This document shows, piece after piece, positions 1 through 12,560 of a DNA stretch of 64,000 nucleotides; positions within the stretch are counted from its first letter, which is position 1; every line of letters begins with the position of its first letter. Position numbers and translations under genes: made by a program. The notes under the pieces were generated by a model, which saw nothing but the letters and a program-made list of their open reading frames with translations, was not told where the DNA came from and did not search any database. Source of the stretch: Capsicum annuum (taxonomy: Eukaryota > Streptophyta > Magnoliopsida > Solanales > Solanaceae); assembly GCF_002878395.1 (NCBI RefSeq), contig NC_061121.1, positions 11,888,983 to 11,952,982 of the forward strand. The letters are read 5' to 3'.

Positions 1-103
1 AATAATAATATTTGATGTGTATATATCCCTTCAATTTCAACTGAAAAGTGACAAAAGCTTTAGTTAACGTGAATCTTTAAAAAAAATAAAAATAATAAAG
101 TGA

Positions 104-405
104 TAAAAAGCGTGGAGTGTATACTCTCTCCGTTTCCTTTTAGTTACTCGTCCGTCAATTAAAATAGCTATTTTATTATAATATATTTATTAAATAATGT
201 TTACTATTGTATTTTAAATTAATTTGAAGAAAAAAAATTAATATTAAAGGTAAAATATGAAAACAATCTTAATATGTCAAAAATGACAAAAAAACGAATC
301 GAACGAGAATGTTTTAAGAATATATTCATGAAAAATTAATCAAATTTTAAAAGCATAGATCAAACTAATATTCAATGGATCAAAAAGTTGCGTGGATTCT
401 TTTTA
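104..405 (+). repeat. 302-bp direct duplicate, copy 1 (borders assembly gap)
   Basis: This stretch is nearly identical to 506-807, with only a few substitutions near the right end. It contains a Stowaway-like start (ACTCTCTCCGTTTCC) but I see no matching right terminal repeat. Because the two copies flank a 100-N gap exactly, they may be unmerged overlapping contig ends rather than a true tandem duplication. Confidence 0.85.
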
Positions 406-505
406 NNNNNNNNNNNNNNNNNNNNNNNNNNNNNNNNNNNNNNNNNNNNNNNNNNNNNNNNNNNNNNNNNNNNNNNNNNNNNNNNNNNNNNNNNNNNNNN
501 NNNNN
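406..505. other. Assembly gap (100 N)
   Basis: Run of exactly 100 N, the usual placeholder for a gap of unknown size. Confidence 0.99.
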
Positions 506-807
506 TAAAAAGCGTGGAGTGTATACTCTCTCCGTTTCCTTTTAGTTACTCGTCCGTCAATTAAAATAGCTATTTTATTATAATATATTTATTAAATAAT
601 GTTTACTATTGTATTTTAAATTAATTTGAAGAAAAAAAATTAATATTAAAGGTAAAATATGAAAACAATCTTAATATGTCAAAAATGACAAAAAAACGAA
701 TCGAACGAGAATGTTTTAAGAATATATTCATGAAAAATTAATTAAATTTTAAAAGCATAGATCAAACTAATTTTCAATGTATCAAAAAGTTGCGTGGATT
801 CTTTTTA
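506..807 (+). repeat. 302-bp direct duplicate, copy 2
   Basis: Second copy of 104-405, beginning immediately after the gap and ending at the same base (GGATTCTTTTTA) at which copy 1 runs into the gap. Confidence 0.85.
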
Positions 808-844
808 ATGGATCAAAAAAAATTAATTTTTTAATTAAAAAAAA

Positions 845-1036
845 AAATTAAAAAAGACGTGGCCCTCTAATAAGCTGTCACGTGGCAAGGCTGTTTTTAA
901 AAAACCATCGGTTAAAAAGTAATGGCATGGATGGACCTATTTTATAACGGCGAAGGCATGAATGAGCCCAACTTTTAACGGATGACATAAATGAGTCATT
1001 TCTGATAGTTCAGTGGCATATTTGAGCCTTTTCCCT
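845..1036. mobile_element. Right end of a TIR (MULE-type) element, fragment
   Basis: The end reads, on the reverse strand, GGGAAAAGGCTCAAATATGC, followed inward by text resembling common solanaceous Mutator-type MITE ends. I could not find the matching left end, which may be lost in the gap or duplication to the left. The assignment rests on similarity of style only. Confidence 0.35.
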
Positions 1037-2050
1037 ATTAAAAATTTAATGATATGTAATAAAAAAAAAAGAAAATAAATATTTATGACATGTCTGTTTC
1101 AGCTGCTTTTACCCGTGATTTTAGTATATCATCCTTAGTTAATTCTTATAGATCATTTAATTATTAGAAAATTAATAATATTTAGTAAGAAAAATAAAAA
1201 TAGACATTTATGAAATGTATGTTTTAGCTGTTTAAATCGTTATTTTACTGTATCACCCTAATTAATTATTATAGATCATTTAAGTATTAAAAATTAATAA
1301 CATTTAATAAGAAAAATAAAATGAAAATAAAATAATAAATTAACTCTTGATATTTTATAGTATTAACTTGACGTCTTATATGAGAGACTCACTTAAAGTT
1401 TTTTCACAAGTATCTTTTTTTTATAGAAATTTGATTATATCACGTGTAATTAGTTATTATGAGTCATTTAAGACATGTCTGTTTCGCTACTCCAATCGTA
1501 ATATTTGATTGACTCTCGAAATTATTTTGGTGTCACTTAAATATGAATAGAAGAAAAAACATTATAAATCATAATAATTAAAAATTTAAATTATTTTTAA
1601 AATATAATTGGCTATCAACGCCACAAAAGTTTGGATAAAGAGAGAGTATTATAAATTACAATAGCTAAAGGCTTAATAAAGTAAATTACAATGCTGAAAA
1701 GGTATTATAAATTACAATAACTAACAGTTTAAAATATCTAAAAGAATATCTTAAAAATATAATTGATTATCTAAATTTTATTTATGCCACATAAATTGAG
1801 ACCAAATGCATACGTGAAAAATACTACAAATCATAATAATTAACAAATTAAAAAATTTAAAAGATACAAAATATTTGACGGACTCTCGAAATTCTACCAG
1901 TGTCATTTAAATTGAAATGGAAGAAAAAAATATTATAAATCAAAATAATTAAAAATTTAAATTATTTTAAATATATAATTGACCATCAATACCATAAAAG
2001 TTTGAATAAGGAGAGTAACATATATTAATTGCAAATTAAATGAAAAGTAT

Positions 2051-2304
2051 TACTCTCCCCGTTTAAAAAAAGAATGACCTACTTTCCTTTTTAGTCTGTT
2101 TAAAAAAGAATGACTCTTTTTCTTTTTTGGCAATACTTTAATTTCAACTTTCCACATGGCATGTTTAGGACCACAAAATTAAAGAACATTTTGATACATT
2201 TGACACAATTTTTATTTAAGGCCACAAGATTTAAAAGTCTTCTTTATTTTCTTAAACTTTGTGTCAAGTCAAAGTAGGCCATTCTTTTTTAAACGAAGGG
2301 AGTA
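2051..2304. mobile_element. Stowaway-like MITE with TA target duplication
   Basis: Terminal inverted repeats are seen directly: the left end CTCTCCCCGTTTAAAAAAAG and the right end, on the reverse strand, CTCCCTTCGTTTAAAAAAG, each bordered by TA. Length is about 254 bp with no coding. The homologous Helitron copy near 4405-4425 lacks it, which gives an empty site. Confidence 0.85.
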
Positions 2305-2405
2305 TAAATTATAATAGTTAACAGTTTAAAATGTCTAAAAAAATTAATCGTTTATATATTTTTTAAAAATAAGTAAAAATATTATAAATCACAATAATTA
2401 TCAAC

Positions 2406-2589
2406 ATGGGTTGTGGTACATTGGATGAGGCTGCTCCACCCTTAACCAAAGGTCGAGAGTTCGGCCCTGGGTATGGAGAAAACTCTATTGGGAGCGTTGC
2501 CGCCTTAATGGGCTCTGCAACGCGCAATTTGAATTAGTCGGGGCTCCAATGCGGACACCGAACACCGGATGGGAAACCAAAAAAAAAAA
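2406..2589 (+). mobile_element. tRNA-derived SINE
   Basis: The body carries an internal B-box-like segment (GGTCGAGAGTTCGGCCC) and ends in a poly-A run. An 18-bp target-site duplication with two mismatches flanks it (2388-2405 and 2590-2607). The homologous Helitron copy near 4493-4540 has the unoccupied target. A reverse copy of the same family is at 4894-5073. Confidence 0.9.
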
Positions 2590-2952
2590 ATCACAATAAT
2601 TAATAACTTAAAAAATTTCAAAGATGTAATATAAATGTTTGACGGTCAAAATAAAATCAGTGCCACTTAAATTGAAATTGAAGGAAAAATATTATAAATC
2701 TCAATAATTAAAAATTTAAATTATTTTAAAAATATAATTGACTATCAATATCACAAAAGTTTGGACAAGGAGAGTAACATATATTATTTGAAACTTACAT
2801 AAAAATTATTATAAATTATAATAGTTAACAACTTAAATATCAAACAATATATTAAAAATATGATTAATTATCTAAATTCTATATGTGTCATATAAATTGA
2901 AACGAAAAAAATATATATTGGGCCCGTGCTAGTACGGGCCGTCGACATCTAG

Positions 2953-4640
2953 TCTTATATATAAGTGTGATTAAGCAGGTAGGACACCGTTGTCCTCCCT
3001 GCTTCTTCACCTGCTTAAATCTGTGATTTTACTATATTATTCCTAATTAATTATTATAAATTTTACTCTTATATATAAATGTGATCAAGCAGGCAAGACA
3101 CCGTTGTCCTCCCTGTTTCTTCATCTACTTCAATCCGTGATTTTACTATATTACCCCTAATTAATTATTATAAATTATTTGTATATTGAAAATTAATATT
3201 ATTTAACTAAAAAAAGTAAACAACTATTTATGACATCTCTGCTTCAGCTGCTTCAATACGTAATTTTATTATATCACCCCTAATTAATTATTATAAATTA
3301 TTACACATTCAAAAATTAATAATATTTAATAAAATAAATAAATAATCATTTATGACATGTCTACTTCAGATGCTTCAACCCCTGCTTTTGCTATATCACC
3401 CCTAACTAATTATTATAAGTCATTAACATATTAAAAAATTAATAATGTGTAATTAAAAAAGAAAATAAATATTTATGACATGTCTGTTTCAGTTACTTCT
3501 ACCCGTGATTTTAGTATGTCATCCCTAATTAATTATTATGGGTCATTTAATTATTAAAAAATTAATAATATTTAGTTAGAAAAATAAAAATAGACTTTTA
3601 TGATATGTCTGTTTTAGCTGCTTAAACTGTTATTTTACTATATCACCCTAATTAACTATTATAGGTCATTTAAGTATAATATTTAATAAGAAAAATAAAA
3701 TAGATACAAAATGATAAATTAACTCTTGATATTTTATATTAACTTGACGTCTTATATGACACTCGTTTAATTTTTTTTCACAAGTATTTTTTTATAAAAA
3801 TTATGTTGTATCACTTGTAATTAGTTATTAAGAACCATTTAAGACATGTCTGATTCGCTACTTCAATCGTGATATTTGGTTTACTCTCGAAATTATATCG
3901 GTGTCACTTAAATATGTATAGAAGAAAAAGTATTATGAATCATAATATTTAAAAGCTTAAATTATTTTTAAAATATAATTGACTATAACACCACAAAAGT
4001 TTGGACAAGGAGAGAGTATTACGAATTACAATAGCTTATGGCTTAAAATAGTAAATTACAATGCTAAAAAAATATTATAAATTACAAAAGCTAGCAACTT
4101 AAAATATCTAAAAAATATATATTAAAAATATAATTGATTATCTAAATTTTATTTATGTCACATAAATTGAGACCAAATGAATATGTAAGAAATACTATAA
4201 ACCACAATAATTAACAATTTTAAAAAATTTAAAGATATAAAATATTTGATGGACTCTCGAAATTATACCAGTGTTACTTAATTTGGAATGGAAAAAAAAT
4301 ATTATAAATCACAATAATTAAAAACTTAAATTATTTTAAATATATAATTGACTATCAGTACCATAAAAGCTTGGATAAGGAGAGTTATATATATTAATTC
4401 TAAATTACATGAAAAGTTTTTTAAATTATAATAGTTAACAGTTTAAAATGTCTAAAAAAACTAATCTGTTATATATTTTTTTAAAATGTTAAAATATTAT
4501 AAATCACAATAATTAACAACTTAAAAAATTTAAAAGATGTAATATAAATGGTTGGCTGTCGAAATTATATCAGTGCCACTTACATTAAAATTAAAGAAAA
4601 AATATTATAAATCTCAATAATTAAAAATTTAAATTATTTT
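2953..4640 (+). mobile_element. Helitron-like element, copy 2 (head-to-tail with copy 1)
   Basis: Begins with TC (TCTTATATATAAGTGTG) directly after the CTAG end of copy 1, as expected for a Helitron 5' end in a tandem. The first 114 bp are repeated at 3067 with another TCTTATATATAA start. The body from 3430 matches copy 1 without its MITE and SINE. I do not see a 3' hairpin near 4640, so this copy appears truncated. No coding. Confidence 0.6.
3106..3720 (+). repeat. ~125-bp tandem repeat inside the Helitron-like copy
   Basis: Units of roughly 125 bp recur at about 3106, 3227, 3352, 3477 and 3602, each with a core like ATTTATGACATGTCTGTTTC followed by CCGTGATTTTACTATATCAC and ATTAATTATTATAAAT. 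Two diverged units are also visible in copy 1 at about 1080 and 1200. Confidence 0.7.
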
Positions 4641-4893
4641 TAAAAAATTATGAGGGTGTTGAAACTTATGGACATTATATTCTCTTTCATATTCAAACCT
4701 TCTCACAAAGATATCGACATAATTCTAACCAAGAACGAAAATAACTCATTTTTTTCAATTTTTCATTAATAAATGGTAAAGAAATCTACACAGAAATTTA
4801 ATGAAGTTGAATATAGTGATTGCAAAATCCTGACCACAAGTTGATCAGAAAATGAAAGGTTCTGACTAATTTGTCACTCCATCACATGCCTAA

Positions 4894-5073
4894 TTTTTTT
4901 TTTTTTTTTCATTTGGTGTCCGTATTGGAGCCCCAACTTATGCGGATCGTGCGTTGTAGGGTCCATTAAGGTGGCAGCGCTTCTAACAGAGTTTTCTTCA
5001 TACTCAGAATCAAACCCTCGACCTCTAATTAAGGATGGAGCAGCCTCATCCACTGCACCACAATCATATTTGT
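4894..5073 (-). mobile_element. tRNA-derived SINE, reverse orientation
   Basis: Reverse-complement copy of the SINE at 2406: poly-T at the left (its A tail), then the shared body, with the B-box region near 5008-5022 and the head ending near 5064. Target-site duplication CATCACATGCCTAA (4880-4893) versus CATCACATGTCTAA (5074-5087), one mismatch. Confidence 0.9.
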
Positions 5074-5087
5074 CATCACATGTCTAA

Positions 5088-6070
5088 CTATTTAGCTAGG
5101 TCGGTCGACTTATTTATTTTAAAAGAAAAAAACATCCCCCCCACCCAAAAAAAAAAAGATCATGTGCTAAACTTATGGTTTTTGATATTGTAAACTTTGA
5201 TTCTCGTAATATACCCAAGAAAAAAAAAAGATTTAAGAGCTACAATTTTATGCATGTTGGTTAGACTTTCTTTCAACTGTCAACATATGGATTATCTTCT
5301 ATGATTATTTTTTTAGCTCACGGAAACAATCTCCAACAAAAATATACAGAGTAAAGCTGCTTATACTAAATCCTTATAATTCAATTTTTTTTCTGATCCC
5401 ATACATAGCAAGAGATTTAATCCATCAAACGGCCTTTTTCATTGCCTCTCATTTTCTACTAGTAGACCCACATGTCTTTCTCTATGTTTATAAGGTACAA
5501 GTATCTTTTTCACTAATCGAAAGTGGGAGATAAATTGTTCTTCAATTCTTATGCTATATCCAAGTAATATTCACGGAAATCAGAATTCAACAATTAAAAT
5601 GATTCTTAAGTATTAAATTAGGACCCCGTTAAAAGCCCTTTTTAAACGAAAAAAGGTGTGCATTGAAGTCATGTTTGAATATGTATTTTCACTTGAAAAA
5701 ATTTTGAAATTTTTTTTTTCAATTTTCAGAGTGAAAGATTGACACAATGTATAAGCCGTATAACCAAATAGGTTTTTGGAAAAAAAGCGAAAAATTCATC
5801 TTTTTTTTAAAAAATATTTTTTTCGCTTCTTATAGCTGCTTTTTCCACACTTCCAAATATCGGATGCTAAATTGACATACCTTTCCTTATTTCTTCGATA
5901 ATAGAGTTGGTTGATACACCTTTCCTTATTTCTTCGATAATAGAGTTGGTTATCTTATGTCTAAATCGGCCTAAGAGTTTTTGGCATATTAGCAGCTGGA
6001 TAGTCCAAAGAGAAGATTATTGATTGACCCACAACTGAAGCCCAAAATATGTTATCCACTTGCTTGTTAC
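5088..6070. other. Intergenic, no gene seen
   Basis: AT-rich DNA without a supported reading frame. It holds a 43-44-bp tandem duplication at about 5876-5955 (ACCTTTCCTTATTTCTTCG twice). Otherwise I see nothing to annotate. Confidence 0.6.
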
Positions 6071-9000
6071 CCATAGTTAGGGGTGTTCATGGGTTTGGTT
6101 AAAAATCAAATTGAGCCGTGAACCGAATCAAACCGATTAAAAAAATTGACGTTTGGTTTGGTTTAGTTAGGTTTAGTTTTAAATTTAAAGAAATTGATAC
6201 TATTTGGTTTGGTTATGGTTTTACTTTAAAAAAATCATGAAAATAACCAAACTGAACCGATAAATTTTTTATATATATGTTATAATTATTTATAATATAA
6301 TTTATAAATAAAATATAAATATTTTATTAAATTTAATTTTAAACTAAATTTTAATCTATATTTAGCCCAACCAATACTTTAGCCCAATTGCCCAAAACCC
6401 CAAACCCAAGCCCAACTCTACCTACTATTACTAATAAGTTAACCCTACGGTCCCTACCTCACTTTTTCTACTTCAACTTTCACAATATGTAGTACATCAA
6501 TTGCTGCTTCTTTTATTCTTCATTGAAGGCATCACCGCAACACATTGAAAGGAGTGTCGGCTAGCTCTGATATTGCAATATTATCTTGTTTAGTTTCTTA
6601 ACCCCCCTATATCTCATTTACGCTTGCTTTCGTAGTATAGTCTTCTCTTCAATTTTTGTGGGATGTTTTCGGCGATTAAATCTGATTCTATTCTATAGTA
6701 AAATCTCAAAGTTTCATGGGATATAACTTTAGCCTGACAATGGTGCAGAGGGCTATTATTAAATGTTACTGAATTTTTATTGATGTATGATTTGTGAATA
6801 ACCCAAGAGAAATGGCATGATAATGACTGAAACTGTAATCCATATGCTGCTTCATCTTCGGTTACATAAACAAAGAATCTTTCAAACGAGTTACCATGGT
6901 CCCTGGTTCAAATGGTAGTTTTATGTCTCCTTGTTTATTCAATCTTTTCCCTGGTTCAAATGGTAGTTTTATGTCTCCTTGTTTATTCAATCTTTTCTCT
7001 ATATGATTAGCTCGCCTAGCTAGTCTATAAAGTAAACAGATTACTCAAATTTGCCCAGCTCTGTCTCTTGTTGTAGTACACTGCAACTGAATACAAAGTT
7101 CTATTTTATAATGTACATGTATGTATTTGTATATTGTTGGATAATCCTAGTACCTACAATATAAAGCTAGTGCTTTTCATCTCAATGTTGGTTTTGTTTA
7201 ATGTGTTTATTCTGATTTTTAAAAGTTTATAGTGTCATTCGTCCATCACTGTACAAATATTTCATGAGAAATTGTTCAATGTGATACTCTTTTCTATGGG
7301 TTAAAAGAAGGAGTTTATTCTAGAGATGGTTGATGTAGACTAGTCAATAATCGAAAAAATAAAAAAATCGAACCAAACCAACGGTTATTTTATTTTTATG
7401 GTTTGGTTTGATTTTAGAAATTAAAAAATCGACTAAATTGGTTTTGGTTATGGTTTTAACCCAAAGGTGTCAAACGGGCCGATTTTAACCGGCCCATCGG
7501 ACCGATTTGACCCGGCCCGGTAAGCCCAAGGGCTTTAAGGGCTCGGGTCCCGATCCGTTTGGGTTTTGAATTTGGGCCCGGTTAATCCGGACCGGACTCA
7601 ACCTGGTTAGGGCCCGCCGGTTAACCGACTCGGCCCGAATAAGCCCGGATAAGCCCATTTAATTTTATTTTTTTTAAAGATTTTGGAAAATTGGGCCAAA
7701 CTAGTCGTTGGCCTAACGGCTATAACGGCTAGTTGGGGCCCAAATATAAAAAAAAAAAGTTTTTTTTTCTAAAATCATTTTTTAATCCCAAAAAAATTTC
7801 TATAAATACCCTACACTTTTAAATCATTTTCCACATAATTTTTTATCCTCTCAAGTCTCAAATCTCATTCTCTCTCAAATCTCATTTCTCAATTCTCAAA
7901 TATTCTAGATATTTAATTTCTAAAGTTCTCACTTTAATTTTTTTAATTTTGCGATTATTAAGTACGAGTGGAAGTTTCTAAAGTCACAACCTTCGGATAC
8001 TTCTAAAATTTGGTATTGTCGTTCCATCTCTTACTTTTAATTTATAATTAGCTTATTAATTGTTGAATATTTATTTTTATTACTTTTTGTGTATTTTGAA
8101 TATCTTTTACTTTGATTTATACTATGGATAAATTAAGAAACCTCGGTAAAAGTGTCAAATTTTTTTGTCCCGGAAGTGGTAGTGGTAGCAAAAAGCGAAT
8201 TACTAGCGGTAGAGGTACTTCAAGTACTAGATATACCCGTGTGCCTTCGCCTACGGTACTTCTTAGTCAACCTTTTGAGGAAGAAATAGGTGTAGGTGCT
8301 CACGATATGGATTATTTAGAAGTTCAGGAAAATTACGGTATAGAAGAAGAAAATGAAGTAGATGCGGTTGATTTAGATGAAGATGATGAAAATATTGGTG
8401 AGACACCCGAAGTAGAAAATGCTAATGTTAGATCCGAATCAGTTAATCTCCCTCTCCGTCCTCCCCGTGCCCCAAGAGCTCGTAAACAAACTAGTGTTGC
8501 ATGGAAATTTTTTGAATGTATATCAGATACTGAGGTGTAATGCAATATTTGTCAAAAAATATATAAGCATAAAAGAGGAGGCAAACAAGGGGGTATGAGT
8601 ACGTTAATGAGACATTTAGCTGAAGACCACGAAAGAGAGTTAAAAATTGCACAAGGTGGTGAGGCTGTTGGTGGGCCCACACAAACTAGAATGAACCCAA
8701 CAACCGATCACGTAACGAAGACGTATAATAAATTGAGGGACCGGGAAGAAATAGCAAAAATGGTAGTTGTAGGTTGTTTGCCTTTTAGTTTTCCTTCTTC
8801 TGATGCTTTTATTCATTATATTAAAGCAATTTATAATCCTATGTTTAATGGTATTCCTAGAAGTGCTTGTCGGTCTGATATTTTTAGATTTCATTCACAA
8901 TATTGTTTTTATTTATGTACATTGTTAAAAAATATTCAATGTAGAATATCCCTAACTTCTGATCTTGGTCGTGCTGTAAATAAAAATGATTATTTAACCG

Positions 9001-9958
9001 TTACTTGTCACTGGATGGATAGTAATTTTGTGATGCCAAAACGTATTTCTTGCTTTTTTATATGATGAAGATCGTAAACATACTGGACAATTAATTGCCG
9101 ACTCGATACATAAAGTTGCAGCATTTTATGGTATCAAAAATAAAATCTTATGTATCGCTTTTGATAACACTTCTAACAACAAGACTGCTATAACAAAGTT
9201 GAAATCTAAGCTATCACCACCATTACCTAAAATTTTTCATATTAAGTATGCATGTCATATATATAATTTAATTGTAAAAGATGGTCTTGAGTTTTTTGAG
9301 ATTTATATTGAAAAAATCCGTCTTGCTGTTGGTTTTATACAAGGAAATAACCGTAGATCGAGAATTAAAGAATTTAAAGTTAAATGTCAAGAAAATGGAC
9401 TTGCACCGATATTAATGCCTGAGAAAATTGATATTAGATGGAATTCTACGTATGATTTTTTAAAAACTTGTTATAAATATAGAGTTCCTATTACATTAGC
9501 TTTTAACCAACATTGTGGTTCATTTGCTGATTCTGCCGATTGCATGCTACTTGATTCTGATTGGATTGTAATTAATGATCTTGTTAAGTTTTTGAAAAAA
9601 AAATTATGTAGCTATGGTTGAATTTTTCGGTGCTTATTATCCTACTGTTTGTAATATTTTGGGATATATAACCGATATTTCTGGTTTACTCAAAGAATAT
9701 AAAAATAAAGAAGGTTATGAAAATGTTGTTGGTGTCATGTTTACTAAATTTAAAAAATATTTTTTTCCGATTTCCCATATTTTCTTGATTGGTGTTATGT
9801 TAAATCCGGCATTAAATACCATACTATGTGCCACTTTAGTACTCTTATTTATCGTGACTTAGAAATAAATACTAACAATGATTCTGAACAAGTACAACCT
9901 GATTTGTGGACGGCTACGTCTGATGCGAATGCTTACATAGATAAATTATATAACCACT

Positions 9959-12560
9959 TGTAACACCCCACATTTTACATGTACTAGTAATGTTCACATA
10001 AAATGACATACGACTTGATTTAATTACTACCAAAATTTTTCAAGTGTTCAAGTGTTAGATTGGGGCACTACATGGAAGTCTATTTAGAGACTGTGGCCTT
10101 AAACGGAAAAAAAAAAAACATTGACATGCTTATGGAACTTAGGGAGCTAGCAGGTGAGTCACCTGTGTGCTTAGCTTAAAAATTTTATATACATGAGGGA
10201 GAAGAATTCATTCATAAGTGAACTCACTTGAAGTCTAGACGTTAGTAAAAAGAAAGGGGAACGAAGACAAGGCTTAACGCCGAAACTTTCCAAGTCTTGT
10301 GACAAACGAAGCCCAAGTTAGGGAGGCTATTAAAGACAATGGTTTAACATTATATTGGGCCAAGATGTTCAGCCCAAGATTTTTATATAATAGGCTCAAC
10401 TACATTCATTCACTACTAACAAAATTGAGCCCAAACAAAGTGCAAGAAAGAGTAAGGAAATGGGCNNNNNNNNNNNNNNNNNNNNNNNNNNNNNNNNNNN
10501 NNNNNNNNNNNNNNNNNNNNNNNNNNNNNNNNNNNNNNNNNNNNNNNNNNNNNNNNNNNNNNNNNCACCTTGGAAGGCAACCAAAGGCTACTTTTTGAGT
10601 TCTTGAATTAGACCTACACCTTGGGAGTTAAGGTATGTAAAAATAACCATATACTTGATATGAATTTTCCATGGAAAACAAGATAAGTTGGCTGGTTCAC
10701 TGTGCAGGAATTTCTGGACAGCTTGTGTCCTGAAAGTTGTTGTTTGGTTTTCTTGGCTTTGGAACGATTTTTACCCTGATTTTTCACTTTAATATGATGT
10801 AAAGTTGAGGTTATTAACATGTTATAGTGTGTATATGGTTGCCAAGGTTGCTGGACTATTTTGCTAGTTCTTTGGAAACAAGTATCCTTATATGATCTTA
10901 TGTGCTTCCAAACTGGTATTGGACTGTTTTGTTGAGGGGGATGTTGTTTCACGTTTCCCCTACGTTTTGAGCTATTTTGTGACTATGTTAAGGTTTATTT
11001 GATGTATATATATGTTGGGAGCATCTGGTTCAAAGTTGGGACAAGTATGAATTGTTAACGACGAAATGTAGGGAGACGACGAGATGTTGTGCTTCTTAGT
11101 TGAGCGTGTTGTAAAATGGTTATGTGTTGTAGTTATGGACTGTTGCCAGCATGTTATAGAACTAATATAGGCTGTATACATCATGTATATGATAATCTAT
11201 GCTGGTTGAATACAGTTAGAATTGAGAAAGTCGGAATAACACCATTGAGTTGATGGTTATATGTTTGTTGCCAAAGTGTTGTGTCTTGTGAGATTGGGCT
11301 GTCCAGATGCATTGATTAGCTGCTAATACTAGCTTTAAAACATGATATTGTAGATAAATAGTTGGAAGAAAATAAGTCATTTCGACGTAAAAACAAGTTG
11401 ATATGTCGAGGTATGTAAGGCTATTCGATCTCTTATTATTTGGCATGGAATCCAAAGTCTTCATTGGCACATAGAGATCTTTACAAACTTTGACATAACC
11501 ACTCCACTCTTTAACATGTACTTGTGTGTCCAGATTCGAGCATTGTCACTGCTGCATACATACATTGGGTACCATGACATATGAGTCTTCTTTTTAGCTA
11601 AATAAAGTTCATACGTTGTTTATGTCCTACATGTTTCACTAATTGTACAACCCACTCTTTTCATTATGATATGATGTTACATGGACACATACTTGTCATT
11701 TGTCATGCTTATAGTCTTATAGCTCAAATGTTACGACCACCAAAGATTCATCTCAAAAGTAATAAGAAGATATATGTATACAGTTGCTTCTGTTGGGTGG
11801 TATCCCAGGGGTGAAAGAATCACCTAGCATGGGTCAATCCCAGTATTACAGGGGGTATCCCAGGGGTGAAAGGAAAGCCTAGCATGGGTCGATCCTGATA
11901 TAGAATTACCACTGATCAGCTGGTCATTTGTATTACATGCTGTGCACAGATTATTCAAGTAATAAGAGTAAAGTAACATAATTGTTATAAGATACATGAC
12001 TCCACAATATTCATAAAGGTGGTCTTTTACCCTACAGCAGTACATGGTTTCATTTGAGTTTTTATCTCATATATAGTACATGTTGCCTTACATATTCAGT
12101 ACATTATTTCGTACTGACGTCCCTCTTGGGGGACCTGCATTCCATGCTGCAGGTACAGAAGCTAATAAACCTCCCTAGTAAGAGTACAGGATATCAACCG
12201 CAGTCACTGAGCTCCAGGTTGCTTCGGGGCTTTGAGTCTTATCATATCTTTTTGCATTGTATAGTATCTTATCATGAGGCGGGGCCTGTCCCGACCCTTA
12301 TAAGATAACGTTTCTTGTCTAGAGGCTTTGTAGACTACGTAAAGTATAGTATGGTCATGTATCGTACCGTAGACATTGTGGCTCCAAAGGCCTAGTCATA
12401 TAATATCTTTTGGCTTGCTAGTCCTATTTATCTTTTGAGGGCATGTTTAGTATGAAAGTAACTTATAATGTTCATAGGTAATGTATCGCTACAGGTTGGT
12501 TCTCCCGAGCCTTACCGGCAACGGGTGCCAGTCCGCCTTAATAGGATTTGGGGCGTGACA
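9959..12560. mobile_element. Solo LTR (gypsy/chromovirus style) inserted in the hAT transposase
   Basis: Begins TGTAACACCCC and ends GGGGCGTGACA, so it has the TG...CA ends of an LTR and near-matching terminal inverted repeats. It is flanked by the exact 5-bp duplication CCACT (9954-9958 and 12561-12565). No internal region, primer-binding site or coding is present, and there is no second internal copy of the ends, so it is a solo LTR of about 2.6 kb. The length includes a 100-N gap. Long LTRs with such ends are typical of Tekay/Del-type chromoviruses; that lineage call is inference. A roughly 60-bp internal duplication (GGTATCCCAGGGGTGAAAG) lies at 11800-11895. Confidence 0.88.
10466..10565. 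other. Assembly gap (100 N) inside the solo LTR
   Basis: Exactly 100 N. True length unknown. Confidence 0.99.

Larger units (their letters stand above)
1040..2952 (+). mobile_element. Helitron-like element, copy 1, with 3' hairpin and CTAG end
   Basis: The 3' end has the Helitron signature: a perfect hairpin at 2921-2940 (stem GGCCCGT / ACGGGCC, 6-base loop), eight more bases, then CTAG at 2949-2952 followed by T. The body from about 1040 is homologous to 3430-4640, offset by about 2.39 kb. No Rep/helicase coding is visible, so it is non-autonomous. It was later invaded by a Stowaway MITE (2051-2304) and a SINE (2406-2589). The 5' end of this copy is not clear, because it abuts the TIR-element fragment at 1036. 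Confidence 0.65.

Noticed and set aside
2406..2589. Possible tRNA gene from the B-box-like sequence
   Set aside because: Only the internal promoter resemblance is present; there is no cloverleaf, and the poly-A tail and target duplication show a SINE. The same applies at 25025-25103 and 30680-30752.
9959..12560. Protein-coding genes within the long LTR (several 60-110-codon frames)
   Set aside because: Frames are short, on both strands, without domains, and lie in a solo LTR.
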